Of a stretch of DNA of 64,000 bases, positions 1 to 8,861 are shown piece after piece. Positions within the stretch are counted from its first letter, which is position 1. Every line of letters begins with the position of its first letter. Source of the DNA: Litorimonas cladophorae (GTDB lineage: Bacteria > Pseudomonadota > Alphaproteobacteria > Caulobacterales > Maricaulaceae); contig NZ_BMYV01000001.1 in assembly GCF_014652455.1 (NCBI RefSeq), positions 1,302,001-1,366,000 of the forward strand, written 5' to 3'. The notes under the pieces are model-generated. The model was not told the DNA's origin. It saw only the letters and a program-made list of their open reading frames with translations, and searched no databases. Made by a program: the position numbers and the translations under genes.

Positions 1-576
1 GCTCTCACAGAGTTAAACGCTGCAGGCACAATCAACCGCGCCGACTTCGTTGGCTTGGATGATTTGGCTCAGTTCCGCTTCTTCTCTAACAGCTTTGACA
101 CACGCTCGCGCGGTGTTGATTTGGTTGCACGCTATCCATTTGGATTTGCGGGCGGAGATTCAGCTATCGCTGTCGCTGCGAACTACACAGACACGGAAGT
201 TACAAATCGTGGTGATATTAACCCGATTTCTGATGGACGCGTACAGTCCCTCGAAGAGCTACTGCCAAATGTGAAAGGCAGCGCAACTTGGACTCATAGC
301 CAAGGCATCTTCCGCGGTCTTCTACGTGCCAATTACTACGGTAAGTGGTTTGATACGGGTAACGGCAATCCTGTTGGAGCCGAAGTCCTCGTAGATGCTG
401 AAATCGCAGCTGAAGTCAGAAGCGGCGTAGAGTTCGCAATCGGTGCCAGCAACTTGTTCGATAACTACCCGGATGAGAACCCAGGTTTTGGTGGCTCTGG
501 CCAGCTTTATCCTGAAGCGGCACCAACTGGCTTCAATGGTGGCCAATATTACGGTAAAGTTCGCATCAACTTCTAG
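1..576 (+). CDS. TonB-dependent receptor, C-terminal part (gene cut by window start)
   Basis: The frame is open from base 1, so the gene begins upstream and only about 191 C-terminal residues are present. They alternate short amphipathic strands with turns (for example FDTRSRGVDLVARYPF and RSGVEFAIGASNLFDNYPD) and end YYGKVRINF with a terminal Phe, as expected of a 22-strand outer-membrane beta barrel recognised by the BAM machinery. The segment with GASNLFDNYP followed by a closing strand is characteristic of TonB-dependent receptors. The plug domain and TonB box lie outside the window, so the substrate cannot be inferred. A strong terminator follows the stop codon. Confidence 0.85.
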   Translation, partial: ALTELNAAGTINRADFVGLDDLAQFRFFSNSFDTRSRGVDLVARYPFGFAGGDSAIAVAANYTDTEVTNRGDINPISDGRVQSLEELLPNVKGSATWTHSQGIFRGLLRANYYGKWFDTGNGNPVGAEVLVDAEIAAEVRSGVEFAIGASNLFDNYPDENPGFGGSGQLYPEAAPTGFNGGQYYGKVRINF

Positions 577-600
577 GTTGCTTGCATAACGAAACGCGAA

Positions 601-630
601 AGCCCCGGACCTAGGTTCGGGGCTTTTTTT
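601..630 (+). terminator. Rho-independent terminator of the TonB receptor gene
   Basis: A 7-bp perfect GC-rich stem (AGCCCCG at 601-607 with CGGGGCT at 618-624) is followed directly by a run of T to 630. It lies 24 bp after the receptor stop codon. Confidence 0.85.
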
Positions 631-663
631 ATGACTGGATAATTATTGGGTTGCCCTAGACGA

Positions 664-1095
664 TCACCACGCACCAAGTTCAATTAACTTAGCACGGAAA
701 GCTTCTGGGAGATCAGCGCCGCTCTCCGCCCCCGTTAGGTCAGCAGGTATGTCGCTGTCCTGCAAATATCGCCAGCCTTGAAACGCACGGCGTGGGACGG
801 GAAGAACGGGAATGAGTTCGGGGTCCATCAAAATGGCACAAGCCCGACGTTCATGTTTGACCGTCTCTTCCAAAGCGACAATCCTATTCCGACAGATTAT
901 GTTCCCTTTGATCACCCAATAGATCGAACCCCCATCGAGTAATTCTTCACGACGTTTAGGGAACATGCGGGTGATGTGGACGTGGTGGGCAGACAAACCT
1001 TGATCCCGCCGCCGTGCGACGACGTGGTTCTGCCAGTCGATAAGCGTCTGTATCGATTCAGACCCAACGGATAGTTTTTGCAAATGTATGGTCAT
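664..1095 (-). CDS. DUF1489 family protein
   Basis: A 143-residue soluble protein matching the alphaproteobacterial DUF1489 family. Recognisable family blocks are TRMFPKRREELLDGGSIYW, a central VIKGNIICR segment, and DPELIPVLPVPRRAFQGWRY near the C-terminus. No biochemical function is established for this family. A GTG six bases further upstream is possible, but the ATG at 1095 follows a purine-rich GGGTGGGG stretch and gives the family-like start MTIHLQKL. It is transcribed away from the receptor and lies just downstream of the cupin-like gene on the same strand, 33 bp away, so the two may be cotranscribed. Confidence 0.85.
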   Translation of the reverse strand: MTIHLQKLSVGSESIQTLIDWQNHVVARRRDQGLSAHHVHITRMFPKRREELLDGGSIYWVIKGNIICRNRIVALEETVKHERRACAILMDPELIPVLPVPRRAFQGWRYLQDSDIPADLTGAESGADLPEAFRAKLIELGAW

Positions 1096-1128
1096 CCCCA
1101 CCCATGTAGAGCGGGGTGAAGCCGATTG

Positions 1129-2130
1129 CTAGAAGGTGCGCGGATATGGATCTGTATCGACGATGAAGTCGTCGGCATTTGCATCGATACGAAACGTCAC
1201 CATATCCGGTGAGGACGTATCAGGTACGAGGGGTGTTTTCCGCAAAACCCGACCCGCAATTGACTTTACCTTACGAGACAATTCGCTGTCGGTCGCATAT
1301 GAGGGCGACATACCGAAACGATGGCGCAGCGTAGCATTTGTGACCATTGCGGCATTTTTCATCCCAGATTCGCGCGTCGAATATTCGGTAGTTACGGACA
1401 CGCAAAACGTCTGATTATCAACCCGATGCGGTTGATTTAATGGCCAGGTCAAAGCCGCGCCCTCGGGGATATCAATTACTGTTGCGGCCTCGTCATAGGA
1501 CGCATCATAAGGCAGATCATCGCTCAAGAAGTCTGTAATACTGGCTTCATATGACTCATCCGGAATGAATTTCTGCGTGAGCGGATAGAGGTACATTCTC
1601 TTCTGGCCCCGCACATGCCAAAGGATCGTTTCTGTTTTGTCAAAGTGATACGGCACGCGGGCAACAGGTGAGGAAATCAATATTCCACCACGCGGGTTGA
1701 AAGCGCGATTGCCCGTCTTCTCAGATAATTCGCCATACATGCGATCAAGCGCGCTCTTATATTCCGGATGTATATTCATTGCTTCGCGCACATTAATCCA
1801 AACGCGACCAGCTTTTGCGGCATCCAAAAGCACTTTGCCTGGGACGTCGCGGAAGTCACCTGTGCGGAACTTGTTAGGATAAAGCGGATGATCGGAAGCG
1901 CCCATCGTGCAGACATCTAGCTTTTCAGAGGGGTGACGCTCCAACAAATCAATAAGAGCCTCATCTGTGAACAAGCCTGTGCCCGCCAAATTATGCTCAA
2001 AAGACGTGATCTCTTTCTGGAAGGCTGCTGAATTTTGCGCGCTCCAATCTGGAATCATGGGCGCCATCGGCGTCCCGCCGCTGATCTCGGGCTGATCATC
2101 ATGGTAAGGTGTAGTATTATCGTTCAACAT
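1129..2130 (-). CDS. Cupin-like (JmjC/cupin_8 type) putative Fe(II)/2-oxoglutarate oxygenase
   Basis: 333 residues. The middle contains VPYHFDKTETILWHVRGQK, with an H-x-D pair and the Trp/Arg/Lys pattern common in JmjC-like cupin_8 proteins, and about 75 residues later QPHRVDNQTF supplies a plausible distal His. Together these would form the 2-His-1-carboxylate iron site of 2OG oxygenases. The GGILISSP segment just before the H-x-D motif fits a jelly-roll strand. The N-terminal 60 and C-terminal 60 residues are not recognisable. The start has a good Shine-Dalgarno (AAGGAAG about 7 bases upstream). Substrate is unknown; such proteins are often found near TonB receptors in Caulobacterales. It follows spmX on the same strand after 45 bp. 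Confidence 0.7.
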   Translation of the reverse strand: MLNDNTTPYHDDQPEISGGTPMAPMIPDWSAQNSAAFQKEITSFEHNLAGTGLFTDEALIDLLERHPSEKLDVCTMGASDHPLYPNKFRTGDFRDVPGKVLLDAAKAGRVWINVREAMNIHPEYKSALDRMYGELSEKTGNRAFNPRGGILISSPVARVPYHFDKTETILWHVRGQKRMYLYPLTQKFIPDESYEASITDFLSDDLPYDASYDEAATVIDIPEGAALTWPLNQPHRVDNQTFCVSVTTEYSTRESGMKNAAMVTNATLRHRFGMSPSYATDSELSRKVKSIAGRVLRKTPLVPDTSSPDMVTFRIDANADDFIVDTDPYPRTF

Positions 2131-2175
2131 AGAAACTTCCTTACGTCCTATTTATTGCGAAGGTCTTGACGAACC

Positions 2176-3831
2176 TTAGTCGCGTAGATTCATCCTTAAT
2201 GCCGCGTAAACACCCGCCAGAATAAGCGCCAAACCAATGACAAATCCTGTGAAGGCAATGATTGGTCCCCAGTCTCCGAGCAGCGCTTCTGCCCCGCTTA
2301 TCATCGTGCCGCCAGCCAGCCCGACCAGTAGGAAGCCAAGGAGCACTGGGATCCAAAGCCCCAAGCTACTTTCAGTCGGAACGGGTTGCGCCTGACGTAA
2401 AGGCGGGCGAGATTGAATATATTTCGCGGCAGAGTCATTGCGGACACGGAAGGCGTCATCTTGGGCTAGTTCATCAATTACGATCATTGGTTTAGCCGGT
2501 GCAGGACCCGCTTTCGGGGTCACGGCAGTCGCGCGTTTTCTGGCGCGGCGGGTCGCTGGCTGTTCAGGCTCAACTGACATTGCCTGGTCATCCTCATCCC
2601 GATCCATCGGTAGCTCAGGATCGCTATCCTCAGAAAGCTCTGTCGTAATGAGGCTCTCAGGCCAGCTCTCGTCACGGTCATCAAATTGCGCATCCGCATT
2701 TTCAATCAAGGCGTCGAGCCGCGCGACAATGTCTGAGGCCGCTGCTGCGATAGGAGACTGTCGAACAGGGGTGTCAGAGACGATTTCATCCGATGATGGG
2801 TCTTCGGCATCTGAACTTTCTGAGTCCGATGTGTCAAACGCGGCCAAATCTGTCTCAAAATCCGCAGTCTCTGGCAGCTCGTTCTCTATTTTGGCATCCA
2901 AGTCCGGATCCATCGACGACAGGTCGTCAGCAGACATATCCAATTCGCTTGAGGAAATATCCGCCAGCAAATCTGAACTTAGATCAATAGTGGCTGTCTG
3001 ATCAGGGAAGGCCAGAATGACATTATCTGATGATTCAAGGCTCAGCTCTGTCTCATCCCCATCCGTATTCACATCGATAGACAAATGCGGATCAGGGGTC
3101 GGCGTATCATCCGTTGCCTTATCGTCTATGTCGGCAAGATTTGTGTCGTCCTCGATCACATCTAATTCGGAGAGTTGTAAGGCACCCGCAGGGCCATCCT
3201 CGCGGCGGCGATGTTGCGGTTCGATGGCTTCATGCGGCGCGGTTGCGACCACGCCATTGGAGTCACTTGCTGAAAAAACGGGCAAGGCATCTTCCGTCGA
3301 TAGCCCTGAAATAGTCGTATCGCGAACAGGCGGAAGATCGATAGAGCCAGCGGGCAAATTGCGTTCTGTACGCAAAAATAGTGCCTTCTCCGCCGTGCGA
3401 CGACGCATCAGGGCATCCACGACGTAAGTTTTTCCTGCAATTTCTGACTTACGCCAGATATCCAGACCATTGGCCGCGTCTAACGGACGTCCGTTATTGA
3501 GGGCGCGTAGCGTGTCGCTGGTCAGGAAAGCCTTCGGGCCAATATTAAATGCGAAGGAGCAAAGCGCGTCAAACTGGCTTTGTGTCAGCGGCGCATGAAC
3601 CTCTGAATTAATCATGTCCTCAAAGGGTTGAAGATCGGCGCGCAGGACGCGTTCCGCTTCGCTCTTACTCATCATCACCGCGGTATCAGAATAGAGACGA
3701 TGCCCGTAACCGACCACGCGTTGACCAGTCACCAGCTCACGGTCGACAGGACGATAGCCCTCAAAAGCTTTGATAAGCTTGAGGCCAGTGTCCGATATTG
3801 CCAGCGCAGAATCTGTGAGTTTTTGGCTCAT
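2176..3831 (-). CDS. spmX: SpmX-like polar/cell-cycle protein: GH24 muramidase domain, acidic linker, two TM helices
   Basis: 551 residues in three parts. Residues about 10-160 are a phage-lysozyme (GH24) domain with the Glu24 motif KAFEGYRP and the VVGYGH motif at 39-44. Residues about 165-480 form a very acidic, low-complexity Asp/Glu/Ser-rich linker ending in a short basic stretch (RRARKRA). The last about 60 residues form two hydrophobic helices (LWIPVLLGFLLVGLAGG and IIAFTGFVIGLALILAGVY). This exact architecture is that of Caulobacter SpmX, which localises and activates the kinase DivJ at the stalked pole. The linker is longer than in Caulobacter SpmX (431 aa total). The usual Thr before GYGH in phage lysozymes is Val here. 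It is encoded downstream of mgtE on the same strand. Confidence 0.8.
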   Translation of the reverse strand: MSQKLTDSALAISDTGLKLIKAFEGYRPVDRELVTGQRVVGYGHRLYSDTAVMMSKSEAERVLRADLQPFEDMINSEVHAPLTQSQFDALCSFAFNIGPKAFLTSDTLRALNNGRPLDAANGLDIWRKSEIAGKTYVVDALMRRRTAEKALFLRTERNLPAGSIDLPPVRDTTISGLSTEDALPVFSASDSNGVVATAPHEAIEPQHRRREDGPAGALQLSELDVIEDDTNLADIDDKATDDTPTPDPHLSIDVNTDGDETELSLESSDNVILAFPDQTATIDLSSDLLADISSSELDMSADDLSSMDPDLDAKIENELPETADFETDLAAFDTSDSESSDAEDPSSDEIVSDTPVRQSPIAAAASDIVARLDALIENADAQFDDRDESWPESLITTELSEDSDPELPMDRDEDDQAMSVEPEQPATRRARKRATAVTPKAGPAPAKPMIVIDELAQDDAFRVRNDSAAKYIQSRPPLRQAQPVPTESSLGLWIPVLLGFLLVGLAGGTMISGAEALLGDWGPIIAFTGFVIGLALILAGVYAALRMNLRD

Positions 3832-3849
3832 GTGCGTCCCAAATCAATA

Positions 3850-3877
3850 CAACTCGGGCGAAGGCCCGATTGAGTTG
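3850..3877 (-). other. Hairpin in the mgtE-spmX intergenic region
   Basis: CAACTCGGGC at 3850-3859 can pair with GCCCG at 3864-3868 and AGTTG at 3873-3877, leaving a 4-nt bulge and a 4-nt loop. On the minus strand it lies after mgtE and 19 bp before the spmX start. There is no long T-run, so it could be a weak mgtE terminator or part of the spmX leader. Confidence 0.4.
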
Positions 3878-3923
3878 GGAGAGGCGTTGCAAAACTCGGG
3901 CCGAAATTGCGTCTAGGAAGAAA

Positions 3924-5273
3924 CTATAAAAGAATTATCACAGCGGTTCCCAAGAAGGAAAAGAAGCCCACCACATCAGTTACGGTTGTCACAAAGACAG
4001 ATGAGCTTACGGCGGGGTCTGCACCCGCGCGCTTTAACCCTAGAGGCACCGCAATCCCAGCGAGACCCGCAAACAAGTGATTCACGATCATCGCGATAAA
4101 CGCCACCAGAGCGAGTTCCCGATCGCCAAACCAGATATAAGCAATGAGGGCCAACACCACGGCAAAGATCAACCCAATGATGGCCGCAGCTATGGTTTCA
4201 CGACGAATTGCGCGCCACGCCGATTGCGGAGTTAATTCACGCTCTGACAAAGCCCGAACGGCCACGGTGAGCGCCTGTGTACCGGCATTCCCGCCCATAC
4301 TGGCAACAATTGGCATAAGCACCGCAAGGGCGACAATTTCCGTAATCGCGTAATCAAATCGCGCAATCACGAGACTGGCCAAGACGGCCGTGAGAAGGTT
4401 GATAAATAACCATGGCGCGCGCGCGCGCACCGTTTCGACGGCCGTATCGGCAAGGCCAGCGTCCGTAACACCCGCCAAGGCGAGAATGTCCTCTTTGTTC
4501 TCATCCTGAATAATATGGATGATATCATCGACGGTCATCATACCGACAAGACGACCTTCCGCGTTCACAACGGGCGCGGAGATAAGACTATATTTCTCAA
4601 ACTGATACGCCGCTTCTTCTTGGTCAACATCTTGACCAATCGCGACAATTTTTCGGATCATGAGATCAGAAAGGCGCACATCGACCTGAGCCCGCATCAA
4701 TTGGCTGACGGGCACGTAGCCGATGGGCTTAAACGCGGTGTCGATGACATAGACGTTGAAAAAAAGCTCAGGCAGGTCTTCACCTGTTTCGCGCATATGG
4801 GTGATCGCGTCTCCGACGGTCCAAAACTCGGGCGCAGCCACGAATGCGCGCTGCATGAGACGACCAATCGTTTCATCATCAAAGGCGAGGCTTTCCTCGT
4901 AGGAGGCACGATCTTCGGGGGTCGCGGCGCAAAGAACTTCGTCACGCTGCGCATCTTCCATCTCTTCCAAGATTTGCGTCGCGTCATCATTATCCATTTC
5001 GGACAAGGCGTCAGCAATTCGGTCCGCATCCAGAAATGGCAGGATGTCTTCGACAACATCATCTTCCATCTCTGCCAAAACATCGCCCGAGATGAGCTCA
5101 GGCGCACGCGTAATGAGATTCACGCGCTCAGCGGCGGAGAGCTGTTCCAACTCGTCAGAAACATCAGCAGGATGAAGGCGTGCCAGCGTTTCGGACAGCA
5201 ACACCTCATCGTTCATCGCGAGCGCGTCCTGGATCGGCGTGTCTTCTTCGAGGTGTGAGTCAGATTGGCTCAT
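3924..5273 (-). CDS. mgtE: Magnesium transporter MgtE
   Basis: 449 residues with the full MgtE layout. An acidic N-terminal superhelical MgtE_N domain spans residues 1-130 (repeats such as LHPADVSDELEQL and LSEMDNDDATQILEEM). Two CBS domains follow at about 140-260 (SAPVVNAEGRLVGMMTVDD). The five-helix membrane domain runs from about 280 to the end with the signatures PIVASMGGNAGTQ and DPAVSSSVFVTTVTDVVGFF. In characterised MgtE proteins the cytoplasmic domains bind Mg2+ and close the channel when magnesium is plentiful. It is divergent from the prepilin peptidase gene, with a 111-bp shared upstream region. Confidence 0.95.
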   Translation of the reverse strand: MSQSDSHLEEDTPIQDALAMNDEVLLSETLARLHPADVSDELEQLSAAERVNLITRAPELISGDVLAEMEDDVVEDILPFLDADRIADALSEMDNDDATQILEEMEDAQRDEVLCAATPEDRASYEESLAFDDETIGRLMQRAFVAAPEFWTVGDAITHMRETGEDLPELFFNVYVIDTAFKPIGYVPVSQLMRAQVDVRLSDLMIRKIVAIGQDVDQEEAAYQFEKYSLISAPVVNAEGRLVGMMTVDDIIHIIQDENKEDILALAGVTDAGLADTAVETVRARAPWLFINLLTAVLASLVIARFDYAITEIVALAVLMPIVASMGGNAGTQALTVAVRALSERELTPQSAWRAIRRETIAAAIIGLIFAVVLALIAYIWFGDRELALVAFIAMIVNHLFAGLAGIAVPLGLKRAGADPAVSSSVFVTTVTDVVGFFSFLGTAVIILL

Positions 5274-5384
5274 GGGTCTACCTTGGGAATGGCCGAATTG
5301 GCATGGCGTGTGACCCGCCTAAAGCCTCGGCTTGCATCCGTAAATCCATTTTACCTCACCAATGGCAGGCGTTAGGCCCTACGC

Positions 5385-5843
5385 ATGAGTTCAGGTGTCA
5401 TAGAGTGGGTTGGAACCCTTGTCCTGCTGGGGGGCCTGCTGTGGCTATCCGTCATTGATTGGCAAACTTACCGCTTACCCAACCCGCTTACAAAATCTCT
5501 GATCGCGATTGGCTTGATCTATAATTTCAACGTCGCGCTGGATTTTTACCCTTTCCTCTTGGGCGCCGTTTTGGGCTATGCCTTATTTTGGACTGTCGAA
5601 ACGGCCTATCGCCTTATCCGAAAACGGGACGGCCTGGGGCGCGGTGATGCAAAATTACTCGCGGTCGGAGGTGCTTGGTGTGGGGCGGTGGCGCTTCCCT
5701 TCATCGTCCTGATCGCAAGCAGTACAGCCCTGGCCTTTATCTTAACACAGCCCTCAGAAAACCGACGAGAATTAAAACTTCCATTTGGCCCGTTTCTGGC
5801 GGCGGGTATTGCGGTCACTTTCATCGGGTTGAATTTTATTTAA
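5385..5843 (+). CDS. Type IV prepilin peptidase (A24 family), GspO-like catalytic half
   Basis: 152 residues, five or six predicted membrane helices. It has both aspartates of the A24 aspartic peptidases: SVIDWQTYRLPN near residue 24 and the GxGD motif LGRGDAKLLAVGGAW near residue 88. The N-terminal cysteine-rich methyltransferase domain of full-length PilD/GspO is absent, as in CpaA-type enzymes. Its place opposite gspC-gspD-gspN suggests it processes the T2SS pseudopilins, whose genes are not in this window; CpaA-like service of Flp pili is the alternative. The last 8 bases overlap the convergent lipoprotein gene. Confidence 0.85.
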   Translation: MSSGVIEWVGTLVLLGGLLWLSVIDWQTYRLPNPLTKSLIAIGLIYNFNVALDFYPFLLGAVLGYALFWTVETAYRLIRKRDGLGRGDAKLLAVGGAWCGAVALPFIVLIASSTALAFILTQPSENRRELKLPFGPFLAAGIAVTFIGLNFI

Positions 5844-6258
5844 TTTGGCAGTTTCGGACCAAGGCTACAGGTCGCAAGCGCTCCCACCCCTCATCAGTCT
5901 GCGTGACGATACGCGCAGTTGGGAAGCGCATGCCGTCTGTCATTGCCTCACCTTCACCCAACCGCAATTCAACGCGCTCACCATCGGGATCTGTATAGAG
6001 CAATGACGGAAATTCGCTCTGCGCTTTGAGGTCAACTGGCCCTTCGGACGTGTCATAGCGCGCTGTCTGAGCATCCGCGTAAAAAACAAAACTCCGCTTC
6101 TCATCCGTTGTCCACCCGTAGAGTGCGCAGGTGTTAGAGCCTCTCTCGGCGTCCCGCGATGCTGTCTTGGCTGTATCACCCAACGTAGGGGCCGGCGTCG
6201 TAGTGCAGGCAGATATTGCCAACAACATAAAACTCATCCCTATCCAGCGCATATTCAT
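5836..6258 (-). CDS. Predicted lipoprotein downstream of gspN
   Basis: 140 residues. The N-terminus MNMRWIGMSFMLLAISAC is a lipoprotein signal peptide with a LAISAC lipobox. The mature part is soluble, with CALYGW and a closing VALVRNCQIK that could form a disulfide. I recognise no family. The start lies 3 bp after the gspN stop, so it is almost certainly cotranscribed with gspC-gspD-gspN. A role as a secretin-associated lipoprotein is conceivable but is only inferred from position. It overlaps the convergent prepilin peptidase gene by 8 bp. Confidence 0.75.
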   Translation of the reverse strand: MNMRWIGMSFMLLAISACTTTPAPTLGDTAKTASRDAERGSNTCALYGWTTDEKRSFVFYADAQTARYDTSEGPVDLKAQSEFPSLLYTDPDGERVELRLGEGEAMTDGMRFPTARIVTQTDEGWERLRPVALVRNCQIK

Positions 6259-6261
6259 GAC

Positions 6262-6960
6262 CTAGCGCCAACGCCCTTGTTCTGTCAGCTTAAAATCTCG
6301 GCCCGCTCGCGTAAATCCAAAGAGCGGCAAAACCGCATCGGCTTCTGCGCGATCGGTGCGTGCCGTCACATCCGCGCGATAGGTTCCATCGGGAGACAAG
6401 CGGATGAATGCCGAAATCGTTTGCTGGGAATCTTGTCCCGTTAAATCCGCTAAAATTGCGCCAGCTTCACAACGAATAGGGCCGCTGAGGTTTGGACCTG
6501 TCCATTGAATTGAACCGCCATTACGTTCCAAAACGTCCGTACGCGCTGTTCCTGTTGCGGTTTCACAGCCCGTCTCGGTGAATGTCATTTCAGAAATTTT
6601 AGCGGCAACTTCACCTCGCAAACCTTGCAGGCGACCATCTTTAAAGGGGATAGTATTTAAATCTGCTCGGAATTCGGAGTTCTCCAGCTGTGAGCGTCCT
6701 ACACGTCCAGAAAAATAATTTCGACCATCTCCAGCTTCAATATCAACACGTCCCGCCAATGGCGAAAGATTGTAATTGGCCGCTCCCAAAATCGGAAGTC
6801 CTGACACATGGCCGTTCCACAGCGTCCCGCCGAAACTCAGCTCTGGCGCGAGGGACTTTATTTCCGCGGGCATTGCCGTTGGCCCAATCCATGCCAACGG
6901 AAGTGCCGAAATAAAGGCAGCGATGCCCCCAAGGGCGGCAGGAAAAATCCAACGTCGCAT
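6262..6960 (-). CDS. gspN: Type II secretion system protein N
   Basis: 232 residues. One N-terminal membrane anchor (IFPAALGGIAAFISALPLAWI) precedes a periplasmic beta-rich domain. GspN-like features are the segment LSFGGTLWNGHVSGLPILG near residue 45, the alternating strands that follow, the internal Cys pair (TGCETATG and IRCEAGA) and the C-terminal GFTRAGRDFKLTEQGRWR. GspN is an accessory inner-membrane component of the T2SS, missing in many systems. It starts 5 bp after the gspD stop. Confidence 0.8.
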   Translation of the reverse strand: MRRWIFPAALGGIAAFISALPLAWIGPTAMPAEIKSLAPELSFGGTLWNGHVSGLPILGAANYNLSPLAGRVDIEAGDGRNYFSGRVGRSQLENSEFRADLNTIPFKDGRLQGLRGEVAAKISEMTFTETGCETATGTARTDVLERNGGSIQWTGPNLSGPIRCEAGAILADLTGQDSQQTISAFIRLSPDGTYRADVTARTDRAEADAVLPLFGFTRAGRDFKLTEQGRWR

Positions 6961-6965
6961 TCGAA

Positions 6966-8861
6966 TTATCGCGATGGCGCCAGCAGATTGTCAATCTTGG
7001 ATACCGTTCGACCACTCTGGTTTAGATCCTCAATCCGAATTTGATTCAATCGCTCTTGGGTCAGAGGGCGTGCATCCGCCGCATTTCGAATAATCGTCGG
7101 GCGTAGGAACACCATCAAGTTCGTTTTATTTCGCGTGCGTCCCTTGGATTGAAACAACTTTCCGGCGACGGGGATATCGCCCAAAATTGGGACTTTCGCG
7201 ACATTGACTTGCTCGTCATCCTGCACGAGCCCGCCCAAGACGATGATCTCGCCATCATTGGCCAAAACTGTCGTCGTGATCTCACGCTTATTCAATACAA
7301 AATCGCCCGCTGCGGAGGTTAGCACGCCCGAAATAGAGGAAACAATTTGTTCGATTTCCAGACGAACAACGTCGCCATCTGAAATTTGCGGCAGGACATC
7401 TAACTGGATACCAACTTCTTGACGCTCGAATGTCCGGAAAGGATTGATATTAGTCCCGCCCAAACTTTCCCCTGTTGTGATCGGAATTTCTTGGCCAACA
7501 AGAAATGTTGCGGGCACATTATCCAAGGTCGTGACAAAGGGAGTCGACAAAATATTGCTGTCTTCGTCCGTTTCGAGCGCATTGATGATCAAGCCGAAAA
7601 GTGTATCACCACTGTTCCCGCCAACCCCGAATGAACCTCCATCAATACCCGCGATAGAGGAGACCGCTGCCGTCTCAAATGCCGAACGGGTCGTTTCGCT
7701 CAAGCCGACGTCATCCGCGCCAATCGCGCCAATGACGTTAAGGAGGTTTCCTGCCTGCCGCGAGAAATTTGATGACAGCAAAGGCACCGTTGACCCGTTA
7801 ATCCCGCCCAGAGCGAATTGAACGCCCAGTTCCTTGGCAGCATTGTCAGAGATTTCGACAATGATGGCTTCGACGAGGACTTGCGGGCGGCGCTTATCGA
7901 GCTGCCGAATGATTTGTTCTAAGTCCGCTTGAACTTGACCTGCAGCGCTGATCACAAGGGTATTTGATCCAGCTTCATACGCGACGGTCGGCGTCGGTTG
8001 TCCCTCAATCACATAGGTGGGTAGGAGCTGTTGAATTAGCTCATTGAGGCCTTCTCCGTCTGCAAAGCGCAAGGGCACGACCGAAATCGCGCCGCGGGGA
8101 ACAGAACTGCCGACATCCATACTCTGAAGTAAAGTCCGCAGCTTCGCAACTTCGCTCGGGGTACCCTCGACAATTAAGCTATTGGTCGCCTCAAGCGCTG
8201 CAAGTTTATAAGGAGCCTTTGCCCCACTCAACTGTTTTAGGGCCTCTTGCGCGTCCAACACGGAAAGTTGCGAAAGCTGAATGGTCTCCCGAACATTCCC
8301 GCCTTCGCCCATTGCTTCAACAATGGCGCGCGCCTTGCGCAGGTTTTCGGCGAAATCTGTGATAACGATAATGTCGCCATCTGGGTTTGCGGAGACTTGT
8401 CCTTGCGAATGCATAACTGGCTTGATGAGGCGGGCGGCTTCCGCAGATTTACCATCTGGGACGCGCAAAATGGTCGTTGCAAATTGACCTTCAATTCCAT
8501 TGCCCGATACCGATAAAGGGGCATCTTGTGCGGCACCTTGCAGCAAGGTCACCCGATATTCCCCATTGGCGGAGCGAACAACCGTATAGCCATGTACGCG
8601 CAAAACTTCCTTAAAAACCGCAAAAACCTGATTCTCATTGAGCGGTTTTTCCGAAACAATATTCACCTTTCCATTCACGCGCGGATCAATGACAAAAGTT
8701 CGGCCTGTCACGATCCCCACATTCTCAATGAACACCTTCATATCTACATCTTGCATATTTATGATATGATCATCGGCGGCCCATGCGGGACTCGGCAGGG
8801 TCGCAGACAACGCCAAGGCGACGGCAGCGGAAGCAAAAAGTTTTCGGATGGACATGGTCAT
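6966..8861 (-). CDS. gspD: Type II secretion system secretin GspD
   Basis: 631 residues. A Sec signal peptide ends at about AWA (residue 28). The N0 domain (NMQDVDMKVFIENVGIVTG), then N1-N3 domains (for example IVEGTPSEVAKLRTLL and LVISAAGQVQADLEQI, followed by KRRPQVLVEAIIVEI) lead to the secretin barrel at about 340-600, with VPILGDIPVAGKLF and TNLMVFLRPTII. The gate region is rich in Gly and Ser (GIDGGSFGVGGNSGD). It forms the outer-membrane channel of the T2SS and binds GspC through N0. The start overlaps the gspC stop in ATGA, indicating translational coupling. Confidence 0.96.
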   Translation of the reverse strand: MTMSIRKLFASAAVALALSATLPSPAWAADDHIINMQDVDMKVFIENVGIVTGRTFVIDPRVNGKVNIVSEKPLNENQVFAVFKEVLRVHGYTVVRSANGEYRVTLLQGAAQDAPLSVSGNGIEGQFATTILRVPDGKSAEAARLIKPVMHSQGQVSANPDGDIIVITDFAENLRKARAIVEAMGEGGNVRETIQLSQLSVLDAQEALKQLSGAKAPYKLAALEATNSLIVEGTPSEVAKLRTLLQSMDVGSSVPRGAISVVPLRFADGEGLNELIQQLLPTYVIEGQPTPTVAYEAGSNTLVISAAGQVQADLEQIIRQLDKRRPQVLVEAIIVEISDNAAKELGVQFALGGINGSTVPLLSSNFSRQAGNLLNVIGAIGADDVGLSETTRSAFETAAVSSIAGIDGGSFGVGGNSGDTLFGLIINALETDEDSNILSTPFVTTLDNVPATFLVGQEIPITTGESLGGTNINPFRTFERQEVGIQLDVLPQISDGDVVRLEIEQIVSSISGVLTSAAGDFVLNKREITTTVLANDGEIIVLGGLVQDDEQVNVAKVPILGDIPVAGKLFQSKGRTRNKTNLMVFLRPTIIRNAADARPLTQERLNQIRIEDLNQSGRTVSKIDNLLAPSR

